A DNA stretch of 27,783 nt from Desulfotignum sp. (GTDB taxonomy: Bacteria > Desulfobacterota > Desulfobacteria > Desulfobacterales > Desulfobacteraceae), in contig JAIPDY010000009.1 of assembly GCA_021737445.1 (NCBI GenBank), forward strand, positions 1-27,783. Reading direction: 5' to 3'. Both the position numbers and the translations under genes were made by a program. Numbering within the stretch: position 1 is the first letter of the stretch; every line of letters begins with the position of its first letter. Positions 1 to 8,205 of the stretch are shown here, one piece after another. The notes below the pieces were generated by a model that ran no database searches, was not told the DNA's origin, and saw only the letters and a list, made by a program, of their open reading frames with translations.

Positions 1-2
1 TT

Positions 3-206
3 CAAAATGAACTGTCCATCCATGAAAAAGCGTTGTCATATTATCAAAACAGGTTGTTTGACAAAGCCTTTGACCAGTTCAGCCAGCTTGGTGATCTGTG
101 CCCGGACCAAAAGATCTATGCCATATACCGGGAGCGCTGCAAAATTTTTATGGCAAATCCACCAGCCAGGGACTGGGACGGAGTGTTTGTTCATAAAACC
201 AAATAA
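3..206 (+). CDS. Class III adenylate/guanylate cyclase, C-terminal fragment (partial at left edge)
   Basis: Reading the third forward frame from the window edge gives an open frame of 67 codons to a TAA stop at 204-206. There is no start, so it is the end of a gene lying to the left. Near its end it reads ARDWDGVFVHKTK, preceded by an Arg-Cys-Lys-Ile-Phe-Met-Ala-Asn-Pro-Pro stretch. This 'NPP..DWDGV' tail is familiar from bacterial class III nucleotide cyclases, where it follows a helical segment after the cyclase domain. The preceding residues (YYQNRLFDKAFDQFSQL) resemble the TPR-like helix usual there. The cyclase domain itself is outside the window, so activity cannot be judged. A forward ATG-initiated frame at 7-216 overlaps it but has no recognisable content. 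Confidence 0.7.
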   Translation, partial: QNELSIHEKALSYYQNRLFDKAFDQFSQLGDLCPDQKIYAIYRERCKIFMANPPARDWDGVFVHKTK

Positions 207-248
207 AACCAAATAAACAGCTGTAATCAGACAGATTTGAACCCACAC

Positions 249-272
249 GCGTTGTGCCTGCCGGCACAGCGC
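249..272. other. Hairpin between convergent gene ends
   Basis: Inverted repeat of about 10 bp (249-258 against 263-272, one G-T wobble) with a 4-base loop. It lies between the end of the cyclase fragment and the end of the leftward radical SAM gene. Neither strand has a clear T-run next to it, so it is at best a weak or factor-assisted terminator for the converging transcripts. Confidence 0.4.
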
Positions 273-300
273 TGAATTGCTCTGAACAGTCCCTATGATT

Positions 301-1530
301 TTATTTGCCTTTGTTCAGGTTTTTATACCCTTGAAGATGGATTCCTTTTTTATCACAACATACTTTTATTATCCGGGCTGCAGCCTGGTTTAACGCCAGT
401 TGATCCGGACTGACCCTGACATTGAATCCGCAGTTGAACGGCCCCAGCCGGATACTGTTTTCCACGCCGTCATAGGTGTCGTAAATTCTGGTATAGGGAT
501 GGGCAAACAGCCAGCGCAGCTGAAGCGTGGTGACGGTTTGTCCTGAAAGGCTCTGCATAAAATTTTTAAGGTCTTTTATATCCTGGTCCACCAGGTTGTT
601 CCAGCCTAAAATGACATTGGCGTTGACTTTGAAACCGGTTTTTGTGCAGAATTCAAGGGTGTTTACCACCTCATCCATGCGGGTGCCCTTGTTCAGGTAT
701 TGCCACATGCGGTCTGAAGGAAATTCGATGCCAAATCCCAGGGTGCATTCCGGAATCCGGCCCCCCATGCGTGCCACAGCTGTTTCCATGGCCCGGGTTT
801 CCGCAGCAGCGGCCCGCATGAAGAAGCGGTATTCCATATCCGGGTCTTGGGGCAGCATGGGCAGAATTTTGCGGATATGGTCCGGTGTCATGGATCCGGT
901 GTTGAGCCGGACGATCTTGTGGCCGTTATAATCCAGGTCCTTAAATGCGATATCCAGAATTTTTCGTTTTCTGAAATGTTTTGCAGAATGCTGGGCAATG
1001 GAGCAGAATGGGCATTTTTTCCAATAGCACTGGTTTTCAAGGGTATATGAGAAATAGATCCGGCTTTTTTCCGGGATCTGGCGTGGTACTTCCAGGCGCC
1101 ATTTGCCGGAAAATTCGGGCACACCAAACAAAGATTCAACACTCTGGCCTGTCAGGATCAGATTTGGCGGCAAAGGTTTTTCAACCTTGAAATGCACCGA
1201 ATGCCAGCCAGGTTCTTGTGAATATCGTTCCGATGCCACAGGACCACCCACTATGACGCGTATATCAGGATACTGGATTGCCCACAGATATGCCTGGTAA
1301 AGCTGGTTGACATAACTTGCGCTTACATACACAGTTCCTTTTTCAATGGGCAGAGAAATCGGCTGGTAAGCGGATTCGTCATACCATTTGTCTGTATCCT
1401 GTTCCAGGGGAATCCACAGAAAATCGCCTTTGCTGCGGCACAGGTCAAAGGTGTCTGAAAATCCGTTGCACAGGTCAAACCATCCACTGCCGGTCCGGCC
1501 GTAAAATTGAATAAAAAGGGTGTCTTTCAT
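301..1530 (-). CDS. Radical SAM protein with CX4CX2C cluster motif, function unknown
   Basis: A 409-residue protein. The cluster motif is CYWKKCPFC (Cys168, Cys173, Cys176), a CX4CX2C spacing rather than the usual CX3CX2C. The N-terminal 130 residues include VIVGGP (about 92-97), which resembles the Rossmann-like B12-binding-type domain often found before such radical SAM domains, although no DXHXXG cobalamin signature is visible. Later stretches such as LNTGSM (about 209), LGFGIEF and NVILGW fit radical SAM barrel strands. The start is ATG with an AAAGGATGAG ribosome site just upstream. It is divergent from the GshB-like operon. The same CYWKKCxFC motif occurs in the gene at 8206-10212. Substrate unknown; peptide or small-metabolite modification are both possible. 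Confidence 0.8.
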   Translation of the reverse strand: MKDTLFIQFYGRTGSGWFDLCNGFSDTFDLCRSKGDFLWIPLEQDTDKWYDESAYQPISLPIEKGTVYVSASYVNQLYQAYLWAIQYPDIRVIVGGPVASERYSQEPGWHSVHFKVEKPLPPNLILTGQSVESLFGVPEFSGKWRLEVPRQIPEKSRIYFSYTLENQCYWKKCPFCSIAQHSAKHFRKRKILDIAFKDLDYNGHKIVRLNTGSMTPDHIRKILPMLPQDPDMEYRFFMRAAAAETRAMETAVARMGGRIPECTLGFGIEFPSDRMWQYLNKGTRMDEVVNTLEFCTKTGFKVNANVILGWNNLVDQDIKDLKNFMQSLSGQTVTTLQLRWLFAHPYTRIYDTYDGVENSIRLGPFNCGFNVRVSPDQLALNQAAARIIKVCCDKKGIHLQGYKNLNKGK

Positions 1531-1634
1531 CTCATCCTTTCATGTGCTTGCTAATTCGAAAATTATGTTTGAATATGAAAGAATACATTAATCTGCCGTG
1601 TTTGTCTTGTATTTCATTAAAAATATGTAAGGGT

Positions 1635-1663
1635 TTGACAATTTGGCTGTCTTGGCTTACAAA
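1635..1663 (+). promoter_or_regulatory. Predicted sigma-70-type promoter for the GshB/ABC operon
   Basis: A perfect -35 TTGACA at 1635-1640, a 17-base spacer and a -10-like TACAAA at 1658-1663 (4 of 6 matches). It lies about 65 bases upstream of the ATG at 1728 in the divergent gap 1531-1727. No operator-like repeat was recognised. Confidence 0.5.
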
Positions 1664-1727
1664 GAAAAGACTGCTTGGTGTTTTTGCAACCACACAAACA
1701 ACGGCCCGGAGGTCTTGAACAGGTATC

Positions 1728-2750
1728 ATGGAAATTGCATTTTTAATGGATGATTTACGGCAGATCGATCCGGTATGGGACACCACTGCCCATATCATGT
1801 ATGAGTGCAACCAGCGGGGCCATGAGGTGTATTTCCTTGAACCCCATGATATCTACGTCCGGAAAAATGAAGTGGTGGCAAGAATGCGCCATATCTCCGT
1901 GCCGAAAGACCATCCCATCCAGACTTACTGGATGGATCTCCTCCAGTGTCTGGACAGAGAAGAACTGATATTTGAAACAGTGACAGACCTGGACGTTCTG
2001 TTTTTGAGAAAAGATCCGCCCATCAATTATGAGATGCTGGAATTTTTAGGCCCTGTGAGTGATCAGGTGTTTCTGGTAAACAATACCATGGGCCAGCTCA
2101 ACGGCAGCAGCAAAGCCTATATTCTCAATTTTCCCGATATTATTCCTGAAACCCATGTGTCCAGGGACCCGTACCGTCTGAAGAAAATTATTGATGATTT
2201 TGGCGGTGCCATGGTTATCAAACCCCTGCATGGCCATGGGGGGCACGGGGTGATCAAGGTCAGCAACCAGGACCAGGAAAATCTCAATTCCCTGATCAAC
2301 TACTATGTCAAAGCGGGAAAACCCTATCCCGAGCGCCGGCCCATCATGGTTCAGGAATATTTACAACAGGTCAGAGAAGAAGGGGATGTGCGTATCCTTT
2401 TGCTGAACGGAGAAATTCTGGGTGCCATGGGCCGCAGATCCGTATCCGGTGATTTTCGTACCAATGTCCACGCCGGTGCTCTGGCTTTCAGGCACGAGAT
2501 TACGCCGGCCCAAAAAGCCCTTTGCCGTCGCATTAAACCAAAATTATTACAAGACGGCCTGTATTTTGTGGGTATTGATATCATAGGAGACAAGCTGGTG
2601 GAAGTCAATTGCGTCAGTCCCGGAGGAATCCCGCGGATCAACCAGTTCAACAACCAGAAACTTGAAAAACGTGTGGTGAACTTTATTGAGGAGAAAATCA
2701 GTGCAGCAAATCCAGAAAACAAAAAAGAACCAATCCAGCAAGTGGTGTAA
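1728..2750 (+). CDS. gshB: Glutathione synthetase-like ATP-grasp ligase
   Basis: A 340-residue protein of the GshB family, which joins glycine to gamma-glutamylcysteine using ATP in the cytoplasm. The N-terminal domain has IAFLMDDL at the start and the family motif FLRKDPP (92-98). The ATP-grasp part has VIKPLHGHGGHGV (163-175), VQEYL (208-212), GDVRILLLNGE (219-229) and the metal-binding end VGIDIIGDKLVEVNC (281-295). Two expected GshB stretches differ. The usual EINVTSPT is EVNCVSPGG, and the usual GGETRGN is SGDFRTN, closer to RimK-type ligases. The product may therefore not be glutathione. GGAGG lies 15 bases before the ATG, rather far. No gshA is in the window. The gene leads a peptide-transporter operon, its end overlapping the next start. 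Confidence 0.8.
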   Translation: MEIAFLMDDLRQIDPVWDTTAHIMYECNQRGHEVYFLEPHDIYVRKNEVVARMRHISVPKDHPIQTYWMDLLQCLDREELIFETVTDLDVLFLRKDPPINYEMLEFLGPVSDQVFLVNNTMGQLNGSSKAYILNFPDIIPETHVSRDPYRLKKIIDDFGGAMVIKPLHGHGGHGVIKVSNQDQENLNSLINYYVKAGKPYPERRPIMVQEYLQQVREEGDVRILLLNGEILGAMGRRSVSGDFRTNVHAGALAFRHEITPAQKALCRRIKPKLLQDGLYFVGIDIIGDKLVEVNCVSPGGIPRINQFNNQKLEKRVVNFIEEKISAANPENKKEPIQQVV

Positions 2751-4458
2751 AACAGTATGCAGACTGTTGCTGCCAGCTATTTTTTTGATGGTGATAACAG
2801 GGGCTCTGTTGTCATGCAACAAATCCGAAGAGAGTGTGTTTTTAAAAATAGGGTTGCCCGAAGAACCTAGATCCCTGAACATCTGGCTTGCCACCGACGG
2901 CAACTCCCGCAACATCCTCTCCCAGATCTATCAGCCCTTGTTCCACCGCCATCCACAGACCCTGGAAATTATTCCCTGGCTGGCAAAAGAAGATGCAATA
3001 TTTGATGAAAAAGCGTTGACCTATACTGTAAAACTGCGGAAAGCCAAATGGTCTGACGGATCCGATTTTACCAGTGAAGATGTGCTGTTTACCAAACAGC
3101 TGTTTTTTGATTTTAAAATTCCCCGGTACTACAGCAAATGGCAACTCATTGAAAAAGTGGAGGCCCCTGATGCCCATACCGTGGTATTTTATTTAAAACA
3201 GCCTTCCGCCATTTTCATGTCCCGGATCATGACCGCCCCCATAGTATCAAAAAAAGAGTGGGAACAGGTGGCCAAAGATGCCCTGGCAACGGAAAAGCCC
3301 CTGCGCTCCCTCCAGGATTATCAGGTGGAAAAACCCTTGGGAACAGGTCCTTTTATACTCCATGAATACCAGAAAGGCGCCTATCTCCACATGACAAAAA
3401 ATCCCTATTTTTTCGGGCAGGGCAAAACCATCGCCGGTCTTGATCTGGGTCCTTATGTGGATAATCTGTTGTTTACTATTTACGGGACTTCTGATGTGGC
3501 GATCCTGGCTTTGAAAAAAGGGGATATCGACTATTACTGGTGGGATGTACAGCCCGGCTATATCAAGGATCTGGAAGAAAACACCAGTATTGACCTGCAT
3601 TTTAACAAAAAAAGCGCCCTCTACTACCTGGGGTTCAATCTGCGCAGGCCCCCTTTTGATGATAAAGTCCTGCGCCAGGCAGTGGCAACGGTGGTGGACA
3701 AACAATTCATCCTCAACCGTATTCTCCAGGATTACGGTAACCCCATGCATTCCATTATTCCATCGGGAAACCACTTCTGGCATAATCCCGATGTCAGAAG
3801 ATACGGCGATGGCCTTGACCAGGAGCAGCGGATAAAGGCAGCCTGGCAAATGCTTGCAGATGCCGGTTACTCCTGGAAAGTGCCGCCGGTGAATGCCGAT
3901 GGTACCGTGGCCAAACCCTCGGATATTCTGCTGCCCTCTGGAGAGGCAATGGCAAAATTTGTTATTCTGACCCCGCCAGCGGATTATGACCCCAAGCGTG
4001 CTTTCACAGGCACCATGATCCAGGAATGGCTCAGGCAGTTGGGGCTTCCGGCATTTGCCAGGCCCATGTCCTTTAATTCCCTGCTGGAAACGGTGAAAGG
4101 AAAACACGATTTTGATGCCTTTGTTCTGGGATATGGCAAACTGGATCTGGATCCGGACTATCTGGCGGCATTTTTCTCCTCGGAAAATGACAATCCCAGG
4201 GACTGGAACATGAGTGGATATCGGAACCCGGATTTTGACACACTGGCCCAAGCCCAGCGGCTGATGGTGGATGTGGCAAAACGAAAGCAGATGATCTGGA
4301 CCATGCAGGAAATGATTTTAGAAGATGTGCCCTATTATCCCTTATACAATCCCCATATTATTGAGGCCACCGTGAACAGGCGGTTTACAGGCTGGGTGGA
4401 AAAGGTGGACGGTATCGGCAGTATCTGGTCTTTGTGCATGGTCAAGCCGGTAAAATAG
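2701..4458 (+). CDS. ABC transporter substrate-binding lipoprotein, family 5 (oligopeptide/dipeptide type)
   Basis: About 585 residues, the periplasmic binding component of a peptide-type importer. The hydrophobic segment LLLPAIFLMVITGALLSC ends in a lipobox-like LLSC followed by NKS, so it is probably an outer-leaflet lipoprotein. Family 5 features follow: EEPRSLNIW, a 'Y..vKLRKAKWSDGSDFTSEDVLFT' stretch, GTGPFIL, FNLRRPPFDDKVLRQAVA, and a C-terminal YYPLYNPH. I chose GTG at 2701 because GAGGAG sits 7 bases before it. A TTG at 2686 would lengthen the protein slightly. The start lies inside the last 50 bases of the GshB-like gene, suggesting translational coupling. Ligand unknown: short peptides, glutathione-like thiols or nickel-type complexes are all transported by this family. 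Confidence 0.88.
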   Translation: MQQIQKTKKNQSSKWCKTVCRLLLPAIFLMVITGALLSCNKSEESVFLKIGLPEEPRSLNIWLATDGNSRNILSQIYQPLFHRHPQTLEIIPWLAKEDAIFDEKALTYTVKLRKAKWSDGSDFTSEDVLFTKQLFFDFKIPRYYSKWQLIEKVEAPDAHTVVFYLKQPSAIFMSRIMTAPIVSKKEWEQVAKDALATEKPLRSLQDYQVEKPLGTGPFILHEYQKGAYLHMTKNPYFFGQGKTIAGLDLGPYVDNLLFTIYGTSDVAILALKKGDIDYYWWDVQPGYIKDLEENTSIDLHFNKKSALYYLGFNLRRPPFDDKVLRQAVATVVDKQFILNRILQDYGNPMHSIIPSGNHFWHNPDVRRYGDGLDQEQRIKAAWQMLADAGYSWKVPPVNADGTVAKPSDILLPSGEAMAKFVILTPPADYDPKRAFTGTMIQEWLRQLGLPAFARPMSFNSLLETVKGKHDFDAFVLGYGKLDLDPDYLAAFFSSENDNPRDWNMSGYRNPDFDTLAQAQRLMVDVAKRKQMIWTMQEMILEDVPYYPLYNPHIIEATVNRRFTGWVEKVDGIGSIWSLCMVKPVK

Positions 4459-4481
4459 ATACGGGAAATCTGTGGGATAAA

Positions 4482-5456
4482 ATGACAAAACCCGGTTATA
4501 TTCTGGTAAAATTGGTGGAAGTTGCCGTTATCTTTTTTATTATTCTGACCGCGCTGTTCTTTTTATTCAGATTATCTCCGGGAGATCCCATGTCCAAGAT
4601 GGTGGATCCCATGCTTACCCCTGAGGATATGGCCCATCTCATTGAACAGATGGGACTGGACAGACCTTTGTGGGAGCAGTATCTCATTTATGTGAAAAAT
4701 TTTTTGACCGGCAGTTTCGGGTTTTCCTTTCATTACGGGGAACCGGTTTCCCATATTATCGTGGACAAGCTCAAATGGACCATCCTTTTGTTTACCACAT
4801 CCACGGTTCTGGCGGCATTTGCAGGGATATTTCTGGGCAAAATTGCCGCCTGGCATAAAGGGTCGCATCTGGACAATGTCATGTCCATTTCCGCCCTTGT
4901 GTGCTACACCCTGTTTATTCCCTGGTTTGCCTTGCTTCTTTTGTGGATTCTGGGATTCAAGCTGGGGCTGTTTCCCCTGGGCGGTGTGCTGTCTCCACAA
5001 CTCTGGGTGGGAAACGCGTCGTTACTGGTCCGGATTCTGGACGTGCTGCATCACCTGATGCTGCCGCTGATGACGCTGTTTATCATCAACCTGGGCTCTT
5101 ATCTGCTGCTGATGCGCTCATCCATGCTGTCGGTTCTCAGAGAAGATTATATCATTACTGCCCGGGCAAAAGGGTTGAGTGAAAAGGTGATCCGCAACAA
5201 ACATGCGGCCCAGAATGCCGCTCTGCCCGTAATAACATCTGTGGGGCTTTCCCTTGCTTTTTCCATAAACGGCGGTGCCCTGACAGAGCAGATTTTTACC
5301 TGGCCGGGGATCGGCAAAGAGTTGATATTTGCGGTGAGCAACAATGACTATCCACTGGCCCAGGCCTGTTTTTTGCTCATCGCCCTGGTGGTGCTGGTTG
5401 CCAATCTGATTGTGGATCTGTTGTATGCCTGGCTGGATCCCAGGATCACATATTAG
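4482..5456 (+). CDS. Peptide-type ABC transporter permease, DppB/OppB family
   Basis: About 324 residues with a membrane segment at the N-terminus (AVIFFIILTALFFLFRL) followed by the DppB hallmark SPGDPMSKMVDP and later hydrophobic spans. The cytoplasmic EAA-type loop, which contacts the ATPases, is seen around YIITARAKGLSEKVI and is followed by RNKHAAQNAALPVITSVG. The protein ends with DLLYAWLDPRITY, typical of the family. I chose ATG at 4482, 23 bases after the binding-protein stop. A GTG at 4434 would add 16 residues overlapping the previous gene. It forms the membrane pore with the next gene's product. Confidence 0.9.
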   Translation: MTKPGYILVKLVEVAVIFFIILTALFFLFRLSPGDPMSKMVDPMLTPEDMAHLIEQMGLDRPLWEQYLIYVKNFLTGSFGFSFHYGEPVSHIIVDKLKWTILLFTTSTVLAAFAGIFLGKIAAWHKGSHLDNVMSISALVCYTLFIPWFALLLLWILGFKLGLFPLGGVLSPQLWVGNASLLVRILDVLHHLMLPLMTLFIINLGSYLLLMRSSMLSVLREDYIITARAKGLSEKVIRNKHAAQNAALPVITSVGLSLAFSINGGALTEQIFTWPGIGKELIFAVSNNDYPLAQACFLLIALVVLVANLIVDLLYAWLDPRITY

Positions 5457-5473
5457 TTACAAAGGATGTGTCT

Positions 5474-6367
5474 GTGCTGAACAAGTATTCTCTGCAGCGG
5501 TTTTACAAAGGGTGGCAGATTTTTATTGAAAATCCCCTGGGCAAAACCGGTGTCATCATCCTGGTGGTATTCATGTTCATGGCCATTGCCTCTTTTTTTG
5601 TGCCCCTTATCGGGCCCATGTATGATCCCATGACCGGCATCGATCCGGATATCAGGGTCTCCACAGGACCCAGCCTCACCCACTGGCTGGGCACGGACAA
5701 TGTGGGCCGTGATCTTTTTGCCCAGCTTCTGGAAGGGGCCAAAGTAGCCTTTATTGTCGGGCTTTCCGCAGCATTTATCAGTATTGTCATCGGCACCCTT
5801 GTGGGGATGGTGGCAGGGTACACCGGCGGACTGCTGGATGCCTTTCTCATGCGCACGGCAGATATCATCATGGTGCTGCCCTCCCTGGTAATCCTGTTGA
5901 TTTTAGCCTCTTTGTTCGGTCAGTTCAACATCTGGATCATTGTGTTCATCATTGCCATCATGCGGTGGCCTGCCGTATCCCGGGTGATCCGTTCCCAGAC
6001 CCTGTCATTGAAACACCGGCCGTTTATCGAGGCGTCCCGGGTGGCCGGGGCCTCGCATCTGCGTATTATTTTCCGGCATATCATGCCCAATGTTCTGCCC
6101 CTGGCATTTTTGTACATGACCTTCCGGGTGACTGCCGCCATTCTGGTGGAAGCGGCATTGTCCTTTCTGGGGTTCGGAGATCCCAGCCAGGTGAGCTGGG
6201 GCATGATGCTCCAGTGGGTCTGGAAATCGGGTCATATGTTCCAGGCCCCCTACTGGCTGATACCGCCGGGGATGTGCATATCCCTTTTGACCCTTGCCTT
6301 TTATCTGCTGGGCCGGGCCATGGACGAGGTACTGGATCCACGGTTGCGAAAGGAGGGGCAGGCCTGA
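5474..6367 (+). CDS. Peptide-type ABC transporter permease, DppC/OppC family
   Basis: About 297 residues. An N-terminal membrane span (GVIILVVFMFMAIASFFVPL) precedes a periplasmic stretch with HWLGTDNVGRD, the DppC signature, then further spans. The EAA-type loop appears at FIEASRVAGASHLRIIFRHI, followed by MPNVLP, and the C-terminus is DEVLDPRLRKEGQA. AAAGGA at 5461-5466 fits a GTG start at 5474 (7-base spacing) better than the in-frame GTG at 5468, which would sit one base from it. Partner of the preceding permease in the same operon. Confidence 0.9.
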   Translation: MLNKYSLQRFYKGWQIFIENPLGKTGVIILVVFMFMAIASFFVPLIGPMYDPMTGIDPDIRVSTGPSLTHWLGTDNVGRDLFAQLLEGAKVAFIVGLSAAFISIVIGTLVGMVAGYTGGLLDAFLMRTADIIMVLPSLVILLILASLFGQFNIWIIVFIIAIMRWPAVSRVIRSQTLSLKHRPFIEASRVAGASHLRIIFRHIMPNVLPLAFLYMTFRVTAAILVEAALSFLGFGDPSQVSWGMMLQWVWKSGHMFQAPYWLIPPGMCISLLTLAFYLLGRAMDEVLDPRLRKEGQA

Positions 6368-6371
6368 GCCC

Positions 6372-7355
6372 ATGACACTTTTATCTGTAAAAAACCTGAG
6401 CATCGGGTACAAGACCAAAAAAGGGCTGCTCAAGGCGGTGGACAACATCAGTTTTGATCTTGAAAAAGGGTTGCCCCTGGGGTTTGTGGGGGAATCCGGC
6501 TGCGGCAAGACCACCATCGGCATGGCCCTGATGGGGCTTTTGCCGGAAAATGCCGTGATCCTGGAGGGCAGTATTCAGTTCCAGGGAGAAGATCTGGTTC
6601 GTCTGACTGAAAAGCAATGGCGCAAGGTGCGGGGGGCGAAAATCGCCATGATATTCCAGGCGGCCATGAATGCATTGAATCCGGTGCACCGGGTGGATGA
6701 GCAGATAAAAGAGGCCATCATCACCCACCAGCCCGACATGTCTGATGCGGATCTGTCCGACCGGTTGAATGCCTTGTTCGATCTGGTGGATATCCCGGTG
6801 GCGCGCATGAAAGATTATCCCCATGAATATTCAGGGGGCATGAAACAGCGGGTGATAATTGCCATGGCCCTTGCCTGTGATCCGGATCTGATTATTGCGG
6901 ATGAACCCACCACCGCCCTGGATGTGATTGTTCAGGACCAGATTCTCAAAGAAATTCGAAAAGTGCAGCAAAAAATCCGCACCGGCCTGATTTTCATCTC
7001 CCATGACATTGCCGTGGTGGCATCTGTCTGCGACAGGATCTGTGTGATGTACGCTGGGCAGATTGTTGAAACAGGCACCAAAAAAGAGGTGTTCACCTCG
7101 CCCAGGCATCCCTACACCCTCAGCCTGCTTGGTTCTTATCTGTCTTTGGACAACCTTGATGATATTGTGATTCCGGACATGCAGGAACCGCCGGATCTTT
7201 TATCAGACATCGGGTCCTGCCGGTTTGCCGACAACTGCAGGGTATGTTCAGAGACCTGCAAAAAAGAAGAACCGGGCTGGGTCCAGATATCTGCCACCCA
7301 CAAGGCATTTTGCTGTGAACCGCAAATCATCAGGGGCAGCCATGGCAAAAACTGA
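6372..7355 (+). CDS. Peptide-type ABC transporter ATPase, DppD/OppD family
   Basis: A 327-residue ATPase that powers the importer from the cytoplasmic side. Walker A is GESGCGKTT, the Q-loop lies near MIFQAAMNALNPV, the ABC signature is YSGGMKQR, Walker B is LIIADEPTTALD, and the switch histidine is in FISHDIAVV. The C-terminus carries the oligopeptide-transporter tail, here with several cysteines (CRFADNCRVCSETCKKEEPGW region), ending in FCCEPQ. I chose ATG at 6372, four bases after the permease stop. The AAAGGAGGGG ribosome site is about 12 bases upstream. Frame-consistent starts farther left fall inside the permease gene. Confidence 0.9.
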   Translation: MTLLSVKNLSIGYKTKKGLLKAVDNISFDLEKGLPLGFVGESGCGKTTIGMALMGLLPENAVILEGSIQFQGEDLVRLTEKQWRKVRGAKIAMIFQAAMNALNPVHRVDEQIKEAIITHQPDMSDADLSDRLNALFDLVDIPVARMKDYPHEYSGGMKQRVIIAMALACDPDLIIADEPTTALDVIVQDQILKEIRKVQQKIRTGLIFISHDIAVVASVCDRICVMYAGQIVETGTKKEVFTSPRHPYTLSLLGSYLSLDNLDDIVIPDMQEPPDLLSDIGSCRFADNCRVCSETCKKEEPGWVQISATHKAFCCEPQIIRGSHGKN

Positions 7356-8166
7356 TCCCAAAAAAAATTTCCTGGTTGAGATAAAAGGGGTGACCAAGAC
7401 CTATTTTCCCAGAAAACAGTTTTTTGCCAGGCACCAGAATAAGGTTCTGGCTTTGAACGGCATTGATCTTTGTATTGAAACAGGGGAGATCTTCGGGCTG
7501 GTGGGGCAGAGCGGGAGCGGCAAAACCACCACCGGCAGGCTGCTTGTCAGACTGGAACACCCCACTGCCGGTCATATTCTGTTCAACAAGGTCCCCATCA
7601 GCGGCTTAAAAGGCCCGGAACTGAAAAAATTTCGATCAAGAGCCCAGATGATTTTCCAGGATCCCTACCAGAGCCTGAATCCCCATCTGTCCATTGCAGA
7701 AACCGTTATGGAACCTCTGGTGGTGCAGAAGATCGGTACCCCTGAAACCCGCTCGGAAAAGGTGATCCACACCCTGGAAACCGTGGGATTGTCCCCGGGA
7801 AAAGCGTTTTACAACCGCTATCCCCACCAGCTTTCCGGGGGACAGCGCCAGCGGGTGGCCATTGCCAGGGCCGTTGTGGTGGAACCGGAATTTATCGTGG
7901 CGGATGAACCCACGTCCATGCTGGATGCCACCATTGCCATTCAGCTGTTCAAACTGCTCCGGGAAATCAAAGAAACTTTCGGCATGACCTTTTTGTTCAT
8001 CACCCATAACCTGGCGGCCGCCAGATACCTGTGCGACAGGATTGCAGTTATCCACGAAGGCCATATTGTGGAGATCAACACAGCAGAAAAAATCATCCGG
8101 AACCCGGAACACCCCTATACCAAAAAATTGATAAAAGTGCAGCCCGGGTTCAAATACGGCAGATAA
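7342..8166 (+). CDS. Peptide-type ABC transporter ATPase, DppF/OppF family
   Basis: A 274-residue second ATPase of the importer. Walker A is GQSGSGKTTTGR, the Q-loop is in MIFQDPYQSLNP (the DppF-type 'DPYxSLNP' stretch), the signature is LSGGQRQR, Walker B is FIVADEPTSMLD, and the switch histidine is in FITHNLAAARYL. It ends soon after HPYTKKLIKVQP and lacks the cysteine-rich tail of the preceding ATPase, so it is shorter than usual DppF. ATG at 7342 lies in CAGGGGCAGCCATGG and overlaps the previous gene by 14 bases. Last gene of the operon. Confidence 0.9.
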   Translation: MAKTDPKKNFLVEIKGVTKTYFPRKQFFARHQNKVLALNGIDLCIETGEIFGLVGQSGSGKTTTGRLLVRLEHPTAGHILFNKVPISGLKGPELKKFRSRAQMIFQDPYQSLNPHLSIAETVMEPLVVQKIGTPETRSEKVIHTLETVGLSPGKAFYNRYPHQLSGGQRQRVAIARAVVVEPEFIVADEPTSMLDATIAIQLFKLLREIKETFGMTFLFITHNLAAARYLCDRIAVIHEGHIVEINTAEKIIRNPEHPYTKKLIKVQPGFKYGR

Positions 8167-8186
8167 TTTTTGGAGAGCAATTTCCA

Positions 8187-8201
8187 AAGACACCCTGTCT
8201 T
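8187..8201. other. Small hairpin between convergent operons
   Basis: AAGACA (8187-8192) and TGTCTT (8196-8201) flank a 3-base loop. A second overlapping pair, TTTGGA (8169-8174) with TCCAAA (8183-8188), could form instead. They occupy the 39-base gap where the ABC operon and the leftward radical SAM genes converge. No long T-run follows, so this is only a possible weak terminator. Confidence 0.3.
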
Positions 8202-8205
8202 GTTG

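Noticed and set aside
196..217. Short tandem repeat AAACCAAATA
   Set aside because: Only two copies at the end of a gene; not a meaningful repeat element.
234..272. A GATTTGAACCC stretch like a minus-strand tRNA T-arm beside a GC-rich hairpin, suggesting a tRNA or tRNA remnant
   Set aside because: The T-stem does not pair, and no acceptor stem or anticodon arm can be drawn around it.
1532..1810. A 92-codon leftward frame ending TGAGATG directly before the radical SAM start, looking like a coupled small gene or precursor peptide
   Set aside because: It runs antisense to the start of the GshB-like gene and through its promoter, has no ribosome site at any start, and shows no leader/core-peptide character. 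A short coupled leader peptide is not excluded.
3247..4251. A 334-codon leftward open frame
   Set aside because: It lies wholly within the solute-binding-protein gene, has low-complexity, unconvincing protein content and no ribosome site; it is a shadow of the real frame.
6005..6523. A 172-codon leftward frame across the permease/ATPase junction
   Set aside because: It overlaps two clear ABC transporter genes on the other strand and has no coding character.
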